Assembly (NCBI GenBank): GCA_029959085.1
Contig: JARWIR010000003.1
Coordinates: forward strand, 36,815,505-36,879,504
DNA from: Nemophila menziesii
Lineage: Eukaryota; Streptophyta; Magnoliopsida; Boraginales; Hydrophyllaceae
DNA length: 64,000 nucleotides
Direction of reading: 5' to 3'
Under the pieces are notes generated by a model. It saw only the letters and a program-made list of their open reading frames with translations. It was not told where the DNA came from and did no database searches. How positions within the stretch are numbered: the stretch's first letter is position 1; each line of letters opens with the position of its first letter. The translations under genes were made by a program, and so were the position numbers. Shown here piece after piece: positions 20,828 to 33,073 of this stretch.

Positions 20828-21129
20828 TTGATCATTCTTCTTTTTTTCTGAATTGATCATTCAAACTCTAACGATTCTTTGTATCTGTAACTATCTGTAA
20901 TTTTTCTTCCCGGCTCATTTATGGATTTGTCTTTGTACCATTGTTGTTAAAAACACTCGTTGTATTTCAATTGAATACTTCATTGCTTCTTGCCAATTGT
21001 ATTTCAATTCTAAAATATATTACATTATTTATTAATAAATTACTTTTAACTTTTGTATTGAATATGAATCAATTATCAAACCCACCTTATTAAAAAATTT
21101 AATTATAAAAAAACAAATTTCAATAAGTA
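20828..21129 (+). terminator. Kinase 3' UTR region (U2)
   Basis: AT-rich 3' flank with an AATAAA signal near 21034, ending at the LINE-a start. No other gene is seen. Confidence 0.5.
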
Positions 21130-24100
21130 AACACCTTATTGTTCTGGAACTGTGGTGGTGCTAATGGCGAAGGCTTCCGGCGCGCGTTCAGTGATTTGAT
21201 TTTTCTACACAAACCTTTTATTGCGATTGTTGTCGAGACCAAGGCTTCGGAATTGGAGGCTACAAAGATTACCAAGTCTCTTAGAATGGAGAAATTTGTT
21301 CGTGTGGAAGCGGATGGCTTCTCAAGAGGAATTTGGGTGCTTTGGAATCCCGACGGCTTTTCGATCCAAGTTTTATCGGTGTCTAAACAGGTAATCAACT
21401 TATATATCTCAAAAGTCTCATGTGTTTCTTGGATCCTTTCTGCAGTATACGCGAGTCCTACGGATTGGATTAGAGACTCGCTCTGGGAGGCGCTTGAGGA
21501 TGCATCCACAACGATTAGCGTACCGTGGCTTGTGGTGGGAGATTTCAACCAGATAGGTGACGAAGTGGACCAACTTGGGGGAACAGAAGGTACTACCAGG
21601 TCTATGGTCAAGTTTGAAAGGTGGAGGGACTCTTGTGGTTTAGAAGACTTAGGTTTCCAGGGGCCGAGATATATGTGGAGTGATTCTTGGAATACGGGGA
21701 TGAGGATTCTGAAACGGTTGGATAAAACGTATGGAAATCAGTTTTGATGGGAAACTTTCGTTCTGTCAAGGGTAAAACATCTGCCGAGAGTTCACTCAGA
21801 TCACACTCCCATTCTGGTTGAGGTAGCTGCGCCCATTTCGCCAAGGGTTTCAAATGTCCGCTTCGGGTTCGAGTTTTCGTGGTGCCATCACGAAAGCTTC
21901 CTACCTTTAGTAGAGGGTAAATGGACTAAGGAAGGTGGTGGTCTAGGTGAGAACATTGCGGTGGGAGTTGGTAAAATGGAAGCGTGAGGTTTTTGATGAT
22001 ATAGTTAAACGGAAAAAAATAGACTTCTTGCACGCAGAGCCATTACAAATATCTTATAACGTTTCGCTAGTTGAACTTGAGAAAATATTGCGAGAAGAAT
22101 TTGAAAGCGTACTTGCACAAGAAGGGTGGTATTGGTTTGATCGAGCACGAACGGAATGGGTCAATTTGGGCGAAAGAAATACGAAGTTCTGTCATAGAGC
22201 GGCGCAGATAAAATTGAGTAAGAACAGGGACTTTCGAATTAAGAATAACATCCATGAGTGGATTGAGAATTTAGAGGAGGAGAAGGCATGAGTTAGAGAC
22301 TTCTTCGATGGGCTGTTTGCGATTGAGGAGGTCACTTCGGATGTATTTGAGTTACCTAGACTACCTCACTTTTACACTGTGTGAAGTTGAATCACTTAGT
22401 GGTGGTATTTCGGATGAGGAAGTTTGTATTGCGGTGTTTCAGATGTCTCCACACAAAGCTCCTGGTCCGGATGGGATGATAGCCGGCTTATATCAACAGT
22501 GTTGGTCCATTGTGGGAAGTTCAGTATGTGAGATGATCTGACACGCGTTAGTGGTTGGTCACTTCCCGAAGGAGGTTCTTGGCACCCTAATTCATCTTAT
22601 TCCGAAAGTGGGAGAGCTAGAATATACTACGCAGTTCAGACCTATCAGCCTGATAAATATGAGTTAGAAGATTTGTATGAAAGTGTTAGTTAATCGCTTA
22701 AGACCTTTGTTATCGGAGTATATTGGTCCTTATAAGAGTAGTTTTCTCCCTAAACGGTCCAAAATTGATAATGTTGTACTTGTGAGTGAGGTTGATTACA
22801 TGTTGCGACATTGTAAAGGGATGACGAGTTATATGGCAATTAAAGTGGACTTAGCTAAGGCATACGTTAGGGTCAGGTGAGACTTCATAAAGGATTCCTT
22901 GGAAACTCTAGGTGTACCTTCCACGTGGATAGCTGTGATCATAGCGGGAATGGAAGACAATTATCTACGTATTCTATGGCGTGGGGAGCGGATTAAACCA
23001 AAGAGAGGGATTCGAAAGGGCGATCCCATCTCACCGTACTTGTTCGTTATATGTATGGAGCGACTGTCACTTCTTATACAGAAACTAGTGGAAGAGGAGA
23101 GATGGAAACCCATTCGATTATAACTAAGGGGTCTCCTATATCTCATATTTTCTTTGCCAATGATCTCATATTATTTGCAGAGGCTTCCTCTCATAATGTT
23201 GATCTTTTGCAGGGCACTTTACTTACCTTTTGTCGGGATGCGGGACAATCAGTTAGCAGGGAAAAATAGATTATTTATTTTTAGAATAACATTGATGAGG
23301 ACTTAGCTCTTGATATCACAAGGCGTGGTGGGTTCCAGAGAAGCGATTGTATTGGGAAATATTTGTGTGTCCCCGTCTTATCAGGGAGGAGGCCTAAGGG
23401 GTTTTATGGGGAGTTCATTAATGGACTTTGGGGTAAGTTGGATAAATGGAAAGGGAATTCTCTTTCGCTTGTGGGTCGTATTACATTGGCTCAATCAGTT
23501 TTGAGTGTCGCCAATGTATATCATGCAAGTGGAAAAGCTCCCCAATTACGTATGCCTTGAGATTGACAAGATTCGTCGTGAGTTTATTTGGGGGAACGCG
23601 TATGGTCAAAGACATATCAATTGGGTAGCTTGGAAGTGTGTTTGTAGGCCTAATAGAATGGGTGGACTGGGGTTTAGATTAGCGGAGGATATGAATAATG
23701 CACAACTCAGCAAATTGGATTGGAAATTGGTTCATGATGGTTTTTCTTTGTGGCCAATTGTGATGCGGGAAAAATACATTAAATCGACAATTTTTTAATA
23801 TGTTTTAAGACTTAATGATTCCCGAATGTGTAGAGCCATCGTGGAAGGTATTGTCGTAGTTATACGGGGATCCCGATGGCTCGTGCATAATGGGGATTCT
23901 GTGTCGTTTTGGATGGATGGATGGTTTGGTGAGACTCCATTGATAGGGCATGCACGGGGGGAGGTTGGCCCTTTTGAAAGACATAGAGCATTTAGTGAAT
24001 TTATTAGTAGTGGTGGTGTTTGGATATGGGATAGCTTTCAGCATTTACTCCCTTCCTCAAAACTTCTAGAGATTACTAGTGTAAGTCTTGCGAAGGGTGA

Positions 24101-24473
24101 TTCTAGGCGTGATGAACTCTCATTGTTACGTGAAGTGCGAGGTGTTTACTCGGCTAAATCAGCGGTTTGGGACATAGATGAAACTGAGGTTAATTCGGAG
24201 GTCTATTGGAAGATATGGAAGATAAAATTCCCTCAACGAACTATGGTGTTGGTGTGGGGAGCAGTTCAGGACAGGTTACCAACAAGAGGTAACCTAGCTA
24301 GGAAGAGTATGGAGGTACCAGTGGCTTGCCCGTTTTGTGAGGTGGTAATGGAGAGCTCAATCCATCTTTTTCGGGACTGGTCAATGGTGAGAGAAGTTTT
24401 GGTACTAATCCGAAGGGAAATGAGTAGAAACTTCAATGGTGACATGGAGTTGTAAAGTCCAGGTGGTAGCAGC
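21130..24473 (+). mobile_element. LINE-a 5' part up to the hAT insertion (U2)
   Basis: This carries the same domains as in U1, but the 3' edge is the original hAT insertion point. The last eight bases, GTAGCAGC (24466-24473), are the left target duplication. The endonuclease ORF is open from 21139 to 21747. Private variants are RTMVLVWG in zf-RVT, KLDWKLV in the thumb region, and DLGFQG rather than DLGFEG in the endonuclease. Joined across the hAT to 28694-29875, the LINE would be about 4.5 kb. Confidence 0.9.
24466..24473. repeat. hAT target-site duplication, left copy (h3)
   Basis: GTAGCAGC directly precedes the terminus TAGGGGTGCACACGGGT at 24474. The matching copy is at 28694-28701. Eight-base duplications are the hallmark of hAT insertion. 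Confidence 0.95.
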
Positions 24474-25811
24474 TAGGGGTGCACACGGGTCAGGTACCCG
24501 GACCATCGACCCCTAGTTAAGAAATAACCCGCACTTGCGGGTTTAAGGTTCTCAAAACCGAGAACCAATCCATCAAACTTAAATGGTTGCGGGTTGGTTT
24601 TTCTAATATGGTTTCGGGTTTGGTTTGTGCGGGTTGGTTCGGTTTTGGTTTGGTTTCTGGTTTACTTTGCTTATTTATAATTTAGTCCATGAAAATTTAA
24701 ATAACACATTTCAAGTTCATTACAGCTTTGATTAAGCTAATACAAAACCAACTTAACCTATTACAACCTTAATTACCAAATACATAAAAGAAACAACCTT
24801 GAATTACAACTTAAAAGTTTTTAAACCATCAAAACCAAATAGATTAAGCTATTACAAACCCAAATTACCTGAATTACATAAAAATACATCATCCAAAAGA
24901 CCAAAACCATAATTCAACTTTAACATTTCCAAAAATAAACTACAGCAGATTCCAAGTTGTAGACCTTAGTTTATAGATACAAACACTAAGCTTCTTATTC
25001 CTTTCCAACTTCAAAATTTCCATTCCATTTTCCAACCTGTTTCATAAGAGTTCGAGACTTTGCCTCTTTTATTTAGTTCCAAATTCAATGTTATATAATG
25101 TAATGCAGAAATATAACAAGAATTTCATAGCCTCAGATCATTATATCATCATTGGCTATGAATTAGTGCCTCAGATTATTTTTTAAATCATCACAAGAAC
25201 TTTAAACCTAAGGGACAAGGGACATTGCATAAAGTATAAAACTGATTTGTAACTCGCAATAAGGTTATTGGACTACTTTATCACCATTCTTAATAACAAC
25301 AACACCTTATTGTTATTATTATTATGAATGGCGACAAAGTAGTCTATATAACCTTATTTTGTGCCTCATATTAGCAATTTAAATCATCACATGCACTTTA
25401 TAAACCTAAGGGACAAGGGACTTGGTCAATTTTACAAAACAACCTACAATGTTCAACTAACAAATGCATGACAAAAGAATGTCATCTCTAATAAATTCCT
25501 CAGCTCAACTGTACAAAAAATAAACCTGTACAAATCAAAATCATGTTAAATTGCATCATAGTAACCTCATGAGATTCTTTCTTAAGTCTATATGCACAAG
25601 TTTAGTCAAATGCAAGTTATTATAGTATGAAACTGATGTATAACTCACATAAGGTTATTGGCTAATTCATTGAATCAGTTAGAGTGGATTGTGGACTTCC
25701 ACTCAAACTTAATTCATCTATTCCATAATAACCTACACAAGATAAAAAAATTCAAGTTAGATAGCAATAAAAATGTTCAAGTTAGTCTCGCAAATTGCAA
25801 AAAAATATTAG

Positions 25812-27876
25812 TTAGGTATTGAATTTGCCCAATTTAGCTTCCAAGTCTTCCACAAGTTGTTTAGATGTTCCAAGATTAATTGGAAGAGAAGACCTGAGCC
25901 AATTTTGAGTACAAATTAAAGCTTCAACTATTTTAGGGGACAATGAACTTCTGAATTGATCAAGTACTCTATGCACTTTCAGAAGCCACAGTTGAAACTG
26001 GAACAGCCAACACATGTTTGGCTAGTTGGGACAACACTTTAAACCTCATAGAATTACTTTTCCACCAATGTAAAATGTCAAAATTAGAAGCCATCTCTTC
26101 TATATCTTCTTTTAGATACTTATCTAATTCAGATGCTTTAGAGGGGTGTTTCTCAGCCATGAAAGTTTGAAATCTACCACCAAGAACACAAGGAGTTTCA
26201 ATTGTACTTGTAGTTGAACTTTCCACTTCACCACTAGATGAACTAGTAGGAGCAGCAGTTTTGTCATACACTTTAAACATCCTTGATAAAGCATCTCTAA
26301 CCTTGGTAAGAAATATTTCACTTTCAGCTGATGTATACATAAAACTTAAATAGCATTGTAAGTATTGCATTTTTTCCCTTGGATTCAAAGCAACTGCCAC
26401 ATGGAGAATAATGTTGATACTATTAACTCCACAGTATATATTGAACTTTTTTTTCATCTCAGTTGCCATTTTACTAAGTACTGGATTTTCATTTGCACAT
26501 AATTTTACTATTTTTTCCCAAATTCTCACTATTTCATCGAATAAGAGATTTGTTGTAACAAATAAGGTACCACTAAATTTCTTAGTGGAAATGTAGAACA
26601 ATTTCAGAAACTCAACAAAACACCTCACATTTTCCCAATCAATTAAGTTTGGAGGATTTCTTAAAGCATCTTTAAAGTGTGCAGTATAAGAAGAATCATC
26701 CACTTTTATTCGCGCAAATACGGTTTCGAATTTTTCAGCACACTCAAGCATTTTATAAGTAGAATTCCACCTTGTAGGGACATCAAGGCACAAGTTGGAT
26801 TTACATTCAACCACCACAAACTCACAAAACCTTTAAAAGCTCTAAATATTGCAGGAAAGCCTCTAACATATTTAACTGCATCTCGTATATTTTTGATACA
26901 AGCTTCTAACTCAACCATACCCTCTTTTACAATAAGATTCAAAATGTGAGCGCAACACCTAACATGAAGAAATTCATGTTTAAGAAGAGATTTTGTTTTT
27001 TCCCCTGCAACTTTCACAAAATACTTAATTGCCACAATGTTAGAAGAAGCATTATCAACTGTCAAAGTAAGATATGAATTGATATTCCAATCCAAAAGAA
27101 TTGCTTCTACTTTTCTACGAATTGTTTCACCTTTATGATCCTCAACTTTACAAAACCCTATGACTCTTTTATTTTATTTCCAATTTGAATCCACATAATG
27201 GGCAGTCGAACACATATAATTCAAGTTTTGATTAGAGGTCCATGTATCAGTGGTCATATTAATTGTCATATTTTTCAACTCTTTTTTCAACTTAAGCTTT
27301 TCTTCTTCATATATAGTCATACACTTTCGCATAATGGTCGTTCTATATGGTATAGTTTTATACTTGGGTTGCATTATTTTACAAAAAAATTTAAAACCAA
27401 TGCCTTCCACAAATCTAAAACTTAACTCATCTATAATGACCAATTGAGCTAGGGCCTTAGTACAAGCTTCAATAGAAAACACATAAGTTCCAACTACATT
27501 CTTTCCTTCATCAGATTTCGAGAAATTTAACAAAGTTTAGCCATCTTCTGTTGGAGGATAAAAGGGGTATTTTGGGCATCTTTTAAGCTTAATGTGATTA
27601 TTCATATTAGTTGTACCATGCTTTCTAGTATTAGCTGCATATGAATGTTCACAATATTTACAAACTGATCTTATACTACCATCTTCATAATTAATAACTT
27701 CAAAGTGTTTCCAACAATTAGAGGTTTTTTTTTATCTTTTTAGGGATATGTGGTAAACTACTAGAGGGGCGAGTGTTAAGAGTATCAGAAGAGTTACCAA
27801 CAGGTGTTTGATCAATACCTTGAGTGGGTTGTATAGTAAGATCAATGATGGAATCAGAATCATCCTCCATACTCAT
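25812..27876 (-). pseudogene. hAT transposase, degenerate (h3)
   Basis: This has the same order of domains and the same shared stops, frameshift and loss of FSTGG as h2. It has 9 T in the BED-exon run near 27725, but otherwise U1-type BED residues (CPKYPF, INYED). Its C-terminal fragment reads HRVLDQF, as in h5, where h2 and h4 have HRLLDQF. Confidence 0.88.
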
Positions 27877-28383
27877 TAATCTGCAAAACAAAACAAACAA
27901 ATCAAAAATTAATTAGTAATAATCATAAACTATAAAAATAAATCAATCTATTTTTGAAAATCATTTACAATAACCTAGATCTTCAAATTGATTACAAGAA
28001 TTGAAGAAAAGAAGAATGATCAAAGAGATTGAAGATTCATACCTGGGAAAGGGGGCTTTGAAGAACACGAAACCCTATATCGGCCTTTTATACAAATCCA
28101 GAAAACCTCACATAACAATATCTCATTAACCATATCATAAAAAGTATTAACCATGGCTTAATCGATTAACCATGGTAAGCTTGTACATCGGAGGCGATAG
28201 ACATCATGAGAGAAGTCATGAACAATAAATGCGGACCTCAAAGGTTGTTTTAAAACCATCTAAATAATTAATGCGGAGTACAAAAGGAGCCTTGGAGAGA
28301 GACGGCGATGGATGGGTGCAGGGATGGGTTTCAGAGAGTAGCGAAGAGAGAAGGTGAAAAGGCTAGGGTTTAGCCCCGTTTTC

Positions 28384-28385
<2 letters not shown>

Positions 28386-28417
<32 letters not shown>
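28386..28417. repeat. (GA)n microsatellite in hAT h3
   Basis: About 16 GA units, the shortest of the five tracts. Confidence 0.98.
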
Positions 28418-28423
<6 letters not shown>

Positions 28424-28693
28424 GTGTGAAAGAAGTCAGAAATGAGGTGGGTTATGTTTACCCACCTCTTTTATATTACATATATAAAAAAAATAAGTAA
28501 TGGGCTGTTTTTGCGGGTTGGACCGGGTACCCGCGGTTTGGCCTTTTCACAAACCGAGAACCAACCCATATCCACCAAAAAAATTATTTTTGGCCCATCC
28601 CAACCCATGGTTTGTGCGGGTTGGTTTTTTCGGGTTGGGTCGGGTCGGTTTCGTGCGATTTTGTGGTTTCGTGGTTTTTCGTGTGCATCCCTA

Positions 28694-29875
28694 GTAGCAG
28701 CTAGCCTTCTTCCCAGGCGCTCCATAGTGGATACTCGGGTTTACAGCAAGATGGAGGGGCGATCTGCAACATCACCAGGTCGCGCAGCAGCGCCTCGAAG
28801 TCGGACAGCTGCAGATAGGAGTAGCCACGGTGAAACAGGTACAGTCCATTAATTGTTTAGTCTCACGATCTTTTGGCTTGGATGGAACAGGTGTGGGTTT
28901 GCAGCATCATTTGTAGGGTCTCACTGAACAGCGCAGACCAGCTATGGGGGATCGGATGAACTCAATTCGTTACCACGAAGAGCTTAATAGTTCTGTTGCA
29001 AATTTTGCAGAAGAGGAGGACCTTTCAGGGCCAGATCTGCCACTGTCCGATGTCCAGTGGTGGTCAAAGAATTTATCTGCTAAAGGTCTCTTTGTCGGGG
29101 TCACATGAGATGCATTTTTTGGGTCCCTTATTAAGGTAATATGGCGAGCGTGTAACGATATTGTATTCAGTAGTGGAGGTATCCCCTACCGGGAAAGATA
29201 TATTGCGTAGTGCCCGTTTCTTAGCACATACTTATGCAAAGGCTTAGGGGAATATCCCTGGAACTGTTTCAGTTAATAAAGGATCTACTAGCCTCATTGG
29301 ATGGTGTAAACTGGTCAAAGGGGTGAAATTGAATACAAATGGAAGTTGTAATAGGTGGCGCAAGGAAAGTGGTGGTGGCGGTGTAATTGGAGATAGTGAC
29401 GGAATATGGATCAGGGGTTTTCGATGAAAATTTGCCATGATTAACCGTTTGTTATGAATTGATTGCGCTCTATGAAGGCCTTAGAATGGTTGAAGGAATG
29501 CCTCTTAAGGAGATTATTATCGAAGTAGATTCTTGGAAAGTGGTGGAGATATTATGTAGTGTGGGCAGGGACAAGGGGCCAGCAGCATTCTGGATTGGGA
29601 AAATTCGTGAAATCTTGAAGAGGAATAGTTCGTTCGTCCTTAGAAGTTTTTATCGAAAGGCTGACTTTTGTGCGGATAGGCTAGCTCATTTGGGTTTGAA
29701 GCAAACAGACATCTATCGCTCCCTTAAGGATCCTCCTAAGGAAATTTGGAAGTATCTCACACGCGATCGGATGGGATGGAAGACGCCTAGAGATGTTTTT
29801 AGTCCCTGAGTGTTAGATGATTTGTTAGCCTAGTATTCCACGATCCTATTGGATCTCCACTGTAACAAAAAAAAA
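28694..29875 (+). mobile_element. LINE-a 3' part with RNase H-like domain (U3)
   Basis: It starts with the right copy of GTAGCAGC and ends with poly(A) at 29867-29875. The RNase H-like ORF is 29459-29809. It is the continuation of the LINE interrupted at 24473. Confidence 0.86.
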
Positions 29876-30180
29876 CTTTTTGTTGAGAAATCCTGTTTTT
29901 ATCGGTGGTTACTATTGTACTATATGCAGTGTACGGATGCGGGATGGCAAAAAAATGGTATCATTTCAAAATTAGTTTATTCATGATAGGTCATATGAAA
30001 TGTTAAGAACAAGTACATTATGTAAAATATGTCTATACATGTTAGCAATGTTCTTCTGTCTCTTAATTGTATGTTATTCGATTTTTTTGAGCATGTTTCG
30101 GGTGATGGTCGAAATCTGTATACGCTACAGACCCATGACATTCTATCTATTAATGCTAGTGATTCTAATGTGTCTATTTG
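29876..30180. other. Spacer between LINE-a tail and LINE-b (U3)
   Basis: Unassigned AT-rich spacer, U1-type variants. Nothing recognisable. Confidence 0.5.
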
Positions 30181-30712
30181 GTCATCTTCCTTCGGGTCTG
30201 AATGATACACTTATTCACCTTATTCCAAAAGTGTCAGATCCGAACCGGGTACGTTTATATCGCCCGATTAGCCTTATTAATTGTCATGTTAAGTTTATTA
30301 TGAAGGCCATGGTCAATAGACTCATGCCTATTCTGTCTAACATTATTGGCCCGTGCCAAAGTAGTTTCTTACCAGGTCGCTCTACGGTGGATAATGTTGT
30401 GCTGTTGCGCGAAGTGGATCACAAGATGTGTCACCAGCAAGGAAGGAACGGAATAATGGCCGTTAAAATCGACCTCGCAAAAGCTTATGAGAAGATCAGA
30501 TGGGAATTCATCGAAGAGACAATCCAACATTTTGGGTTTCTGGAAAAGTGGATAAAGTTGATTATGTCAAGTATGAAGGAAAATGAGATGCGGGTTTTAT
30601 GGAATGGGGAGCCGTTGCAACCGTTTATGCCTTACAGGGGTATTCGGCAAGGGGATCCCTTATCCCCGTACCTATTTGTCATGTGTATGGAAAGATTATC
30701 TATATTAATTAA

Positions 30713-30912
30713 GAAGCTTTGTAGCTCGGGAAGGTGGTAGGAGGTTCAGATTGGTCGTGGGGGTCCCAAATTGTCTCACTTATTTTTCGCGGATGATCTA
30801 ATCCTTTTTGGTGAAGCTTTGTAGCTCGGGAAGGTGGTAGGAGGTTCAGATTGGTCGTGGGGGTCCCAAATTGTCTCACTTATTTTTCGCGGATGATCTA
30901 ATCCTTTTTGGT
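30713..30912 (+). repeat. 100-bp tandem duplication in LINE-b (U3)
   Basis: Identical copies lie at 30713-30812 and 30813-30912, the same breakpoints as in the other units. Confidence 0.97.
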
Positions 30913-31871
30913 GAAGCTTCTCTTTTGCAGGTGCATATAATACAAGAGGCGGTGGAGTTGTTTTGCAATGAAGCGGGTCAGACCATTAGTGCGGAGAAGT
31001 CGCTGATTTATTTCTCCTCAAATGTTCCGGAAACACTTCAGAAGGAGCTAACATTAGCAAGTGGTTTCTGCCATAGTAGCTCGTTTGGCTCGTACTTGGG
31101 TGTCCCCATCTTATCTGGTAGACTTCCTAAGGGTTTTTATAAAGGGATATTAGAAAAAATGAGAGGCAAGTTAGCGGCGTGGAAGACAAAGACTCTATCT
31201 CTAGGCGGCCGTATCACACTAGCCCAGTCTTAAACGCAATGCTGGTTTACCAAGTGCAATTTATGAAGCTACCCAAGTATGTATGTAAAGAGATTGATAG
31301 AGTGGTCCGAATTTTTATCTGGGGTTCCTCAGATCCAGAGAGAAAGATACAGTGGGTTGCGTGGGAACAAATTTGTAAACCAAAAAAAATTGGTGGTCTT
31401 GGAATAAGAAGCGCAGAAATGTATAGTTTGGCTTTGCTTGCTAAGCTTGGTTGGAGAATTTTTATTGGAGACGAATCGGTAGCGTGGGTCCAAATATTCA
31501 GAAACAAATATTTCAAAAACGGGGTCCTTAATCGTATATTGAATGGGAGTGAGTCAAGTGTCTGTAAAGCAATTGTTGTGGGGGTAAATGCTATTCTAGA
31601 TGGTATTGCGGAGCAAAGGGTTGAGGGTGGACCGAGCGTAAGGTGGAACTTTCATAGTTCGGGGTCTTTTACCGTCAAGCCGGCTTTTATGATGTTTGAC
31701 GAGCGAGAAGAGGATACGCCTTCGTAGTCTCTGCAGAACGAATCTTACTTATTTATTAAAACTTGCATACGATCTGTATACTTGCAGAACCGTGCTAGAT
31801 TAGGGTGACTAATTGCACTTATTTATATTCTAATTTTATCACACCCTAGTCGACACCAGGGCATTATCAAG

Positions 31872-32462
31872 ATGGCCTCGAATATATTGGTTAATTGGGT
31901 TAAGCCATGTGATGGAGACAAATTAAACATTGATGGAAGTTTTATTTTTGAAAAGAAGATGGCCGGTATTGGTGGCATCTTGAGGGACAGGTATGGGTCG
32001 TGTATTGCTGGATTTATGGGACCTTGTCTCGTTGATTCTCCTTTCATTTATGAACTTTTTGCATTACTTTTTGGTCTTAAATGGGTTTTGTGCAATGGTT
32101 ATGTCGAAATGATGATCGAAACAGATTCGAAGGAACTCCACGCGCTAGTGAAGGACGGTGAGAGTTCAACTCACTATGAGAGGGGCTCGGGGATGTTCCA
32201 CGCGCTAGTGAAGGGCGGTGGGAACTTAGGTAGCCGCCATGTTTCAATTATAGGAGAATGTTGTGCAATCTTGAAGAGACACCCAAAGCTCGAGCTATGT
32301 CATGTGTTCCGGGAAGCTAACTTTTGCGCATATAAACTAGCAAAAGAAGGTGCGAAGATGCATTCTCAGCCTATTGTTTTTACGGACCCCCCTGATTACC
32401 TGTGGAACTATATTACGAGAGATAGAAGTGAGTGCGCGACTGCTAGAGTCGTGCTAGATTAA
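31872..32462 (+). CDS. LINE-b RNase H ORF, 196 residues (U3)
   Basis: The uninterrupted ORF has CAYK in place of CADK (fourth catalytic acid lost), like U1. It reads KDGESSTHYERGSGMF. Probably a retrotransposon remnant. Confidence 0.7.
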   Translation: MASNILVNWVKPCDGDKLNIDGSFIFEKKMAGIGGILRDRYGSCIAGFMGPCLVDSPFIYELFALLFGLKWVLCNGYVEMMIETDSKELHALVKDGESSTHYERGSGMFHALVKGGGNLGSRHVSIIGECCAILKRHPKLELCHVFREANFCAYKLAKEGAKMHSQPIVFTDPPDYLWNYITRDRSECATARVVLD

Positions 32463-32538
32463 TAAGAACTCGTGTTCTATTTGTAATGTTTTGTTCTTAA
32501 CGGCTCTTTTATGAGTTTCCTATGTATGAAAAAAAAAA

Positions 32539-33073
32539 TTATAAGGAATTAGATAATTAAAAGTAGGAGCAATAGTGGAATAAGTTAAAAAAAAAAAAAA
32601 AGGACTTTATAGAGAGTTAAAAAAAAAAAATTAGACTTCCTAAAAGATAGGTTATACGTATTTGAACTTAATAAATTAATAACTTAATATATAATTCATT
32701 TTTATTTAATTAACTAAAATAGTTAATAATAATAATTTTTGTTATTTGAGTTTAATCAGCATTATTTTATTTATTTTTGAATTAGGGATTAATAAAGAAA
32801 CTAAACTAAACTAAAATTTGATTCTTGGTTTTTTTTTTTTTTTTTTATCGTTCTAACTTTGCAGGTTGACATTATATTATATATTTTGAAAGGATGGTAA
32901 TTCACTAATCAATAAAAGTGATTGTATTGTAACAGGACTCTACCACTATCAGCTATATAAACAACCTCGGTTACTTGATTCTTCTTACACCATTAAATCC
33001 CCTCAGAAGATATCTAGTTATCGATTCTTCTTACACCATTAAATAATCTATCTCATCTAACAAAGTTCAGAAC
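32539..33073 (+). promoter_or_regulatory. Kinase upstream region and 5' UTR (U3)
   Basis: AT-rich, TATA box TATATAAA at 32954-32961, 22-bp leader duplication present. Confidence 0.65.

Larger units (their letters stand above)
24474..28693 (-). mobile_element. hAT transposon h3 with both ends (U2/U3), 4220 bp
   Basis: This is a structurally complete element. Left terminus TAGGGGTGCACACG and right terminus (inverted) TAGGGATGCACACG form short imperfect inverted repeats, flanked by GTAGCAGC on both sides. The subterminal regions, 24474-24665 and about 28498-28693, are GC-rich and each is internally palindromic (AACCGAGAACCAA against GGGTTGGTT). Between the left end and the transposase, 24666-25811 is AT-rich and non-coding, including a self-complementary stretch around 25260-25350. 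The transposase is a pseudogene, so the element is non-autonomous, but its ends look usable. Confidence 0.95.
30181..32538 (+). mobile_element. LINE-b, truncated (U3)
   Basis: The finger-palm ORF is open across motifs A and B (30000-30740), because CACCAG replaces the CACTAG stop. Motif A is the AYEK variant shared with U1. The ORF from 30871 keeps FADDLILF and lacks the extra TAG of U1. Poly(A) is at 32529-32538. Confidence 0.88.
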
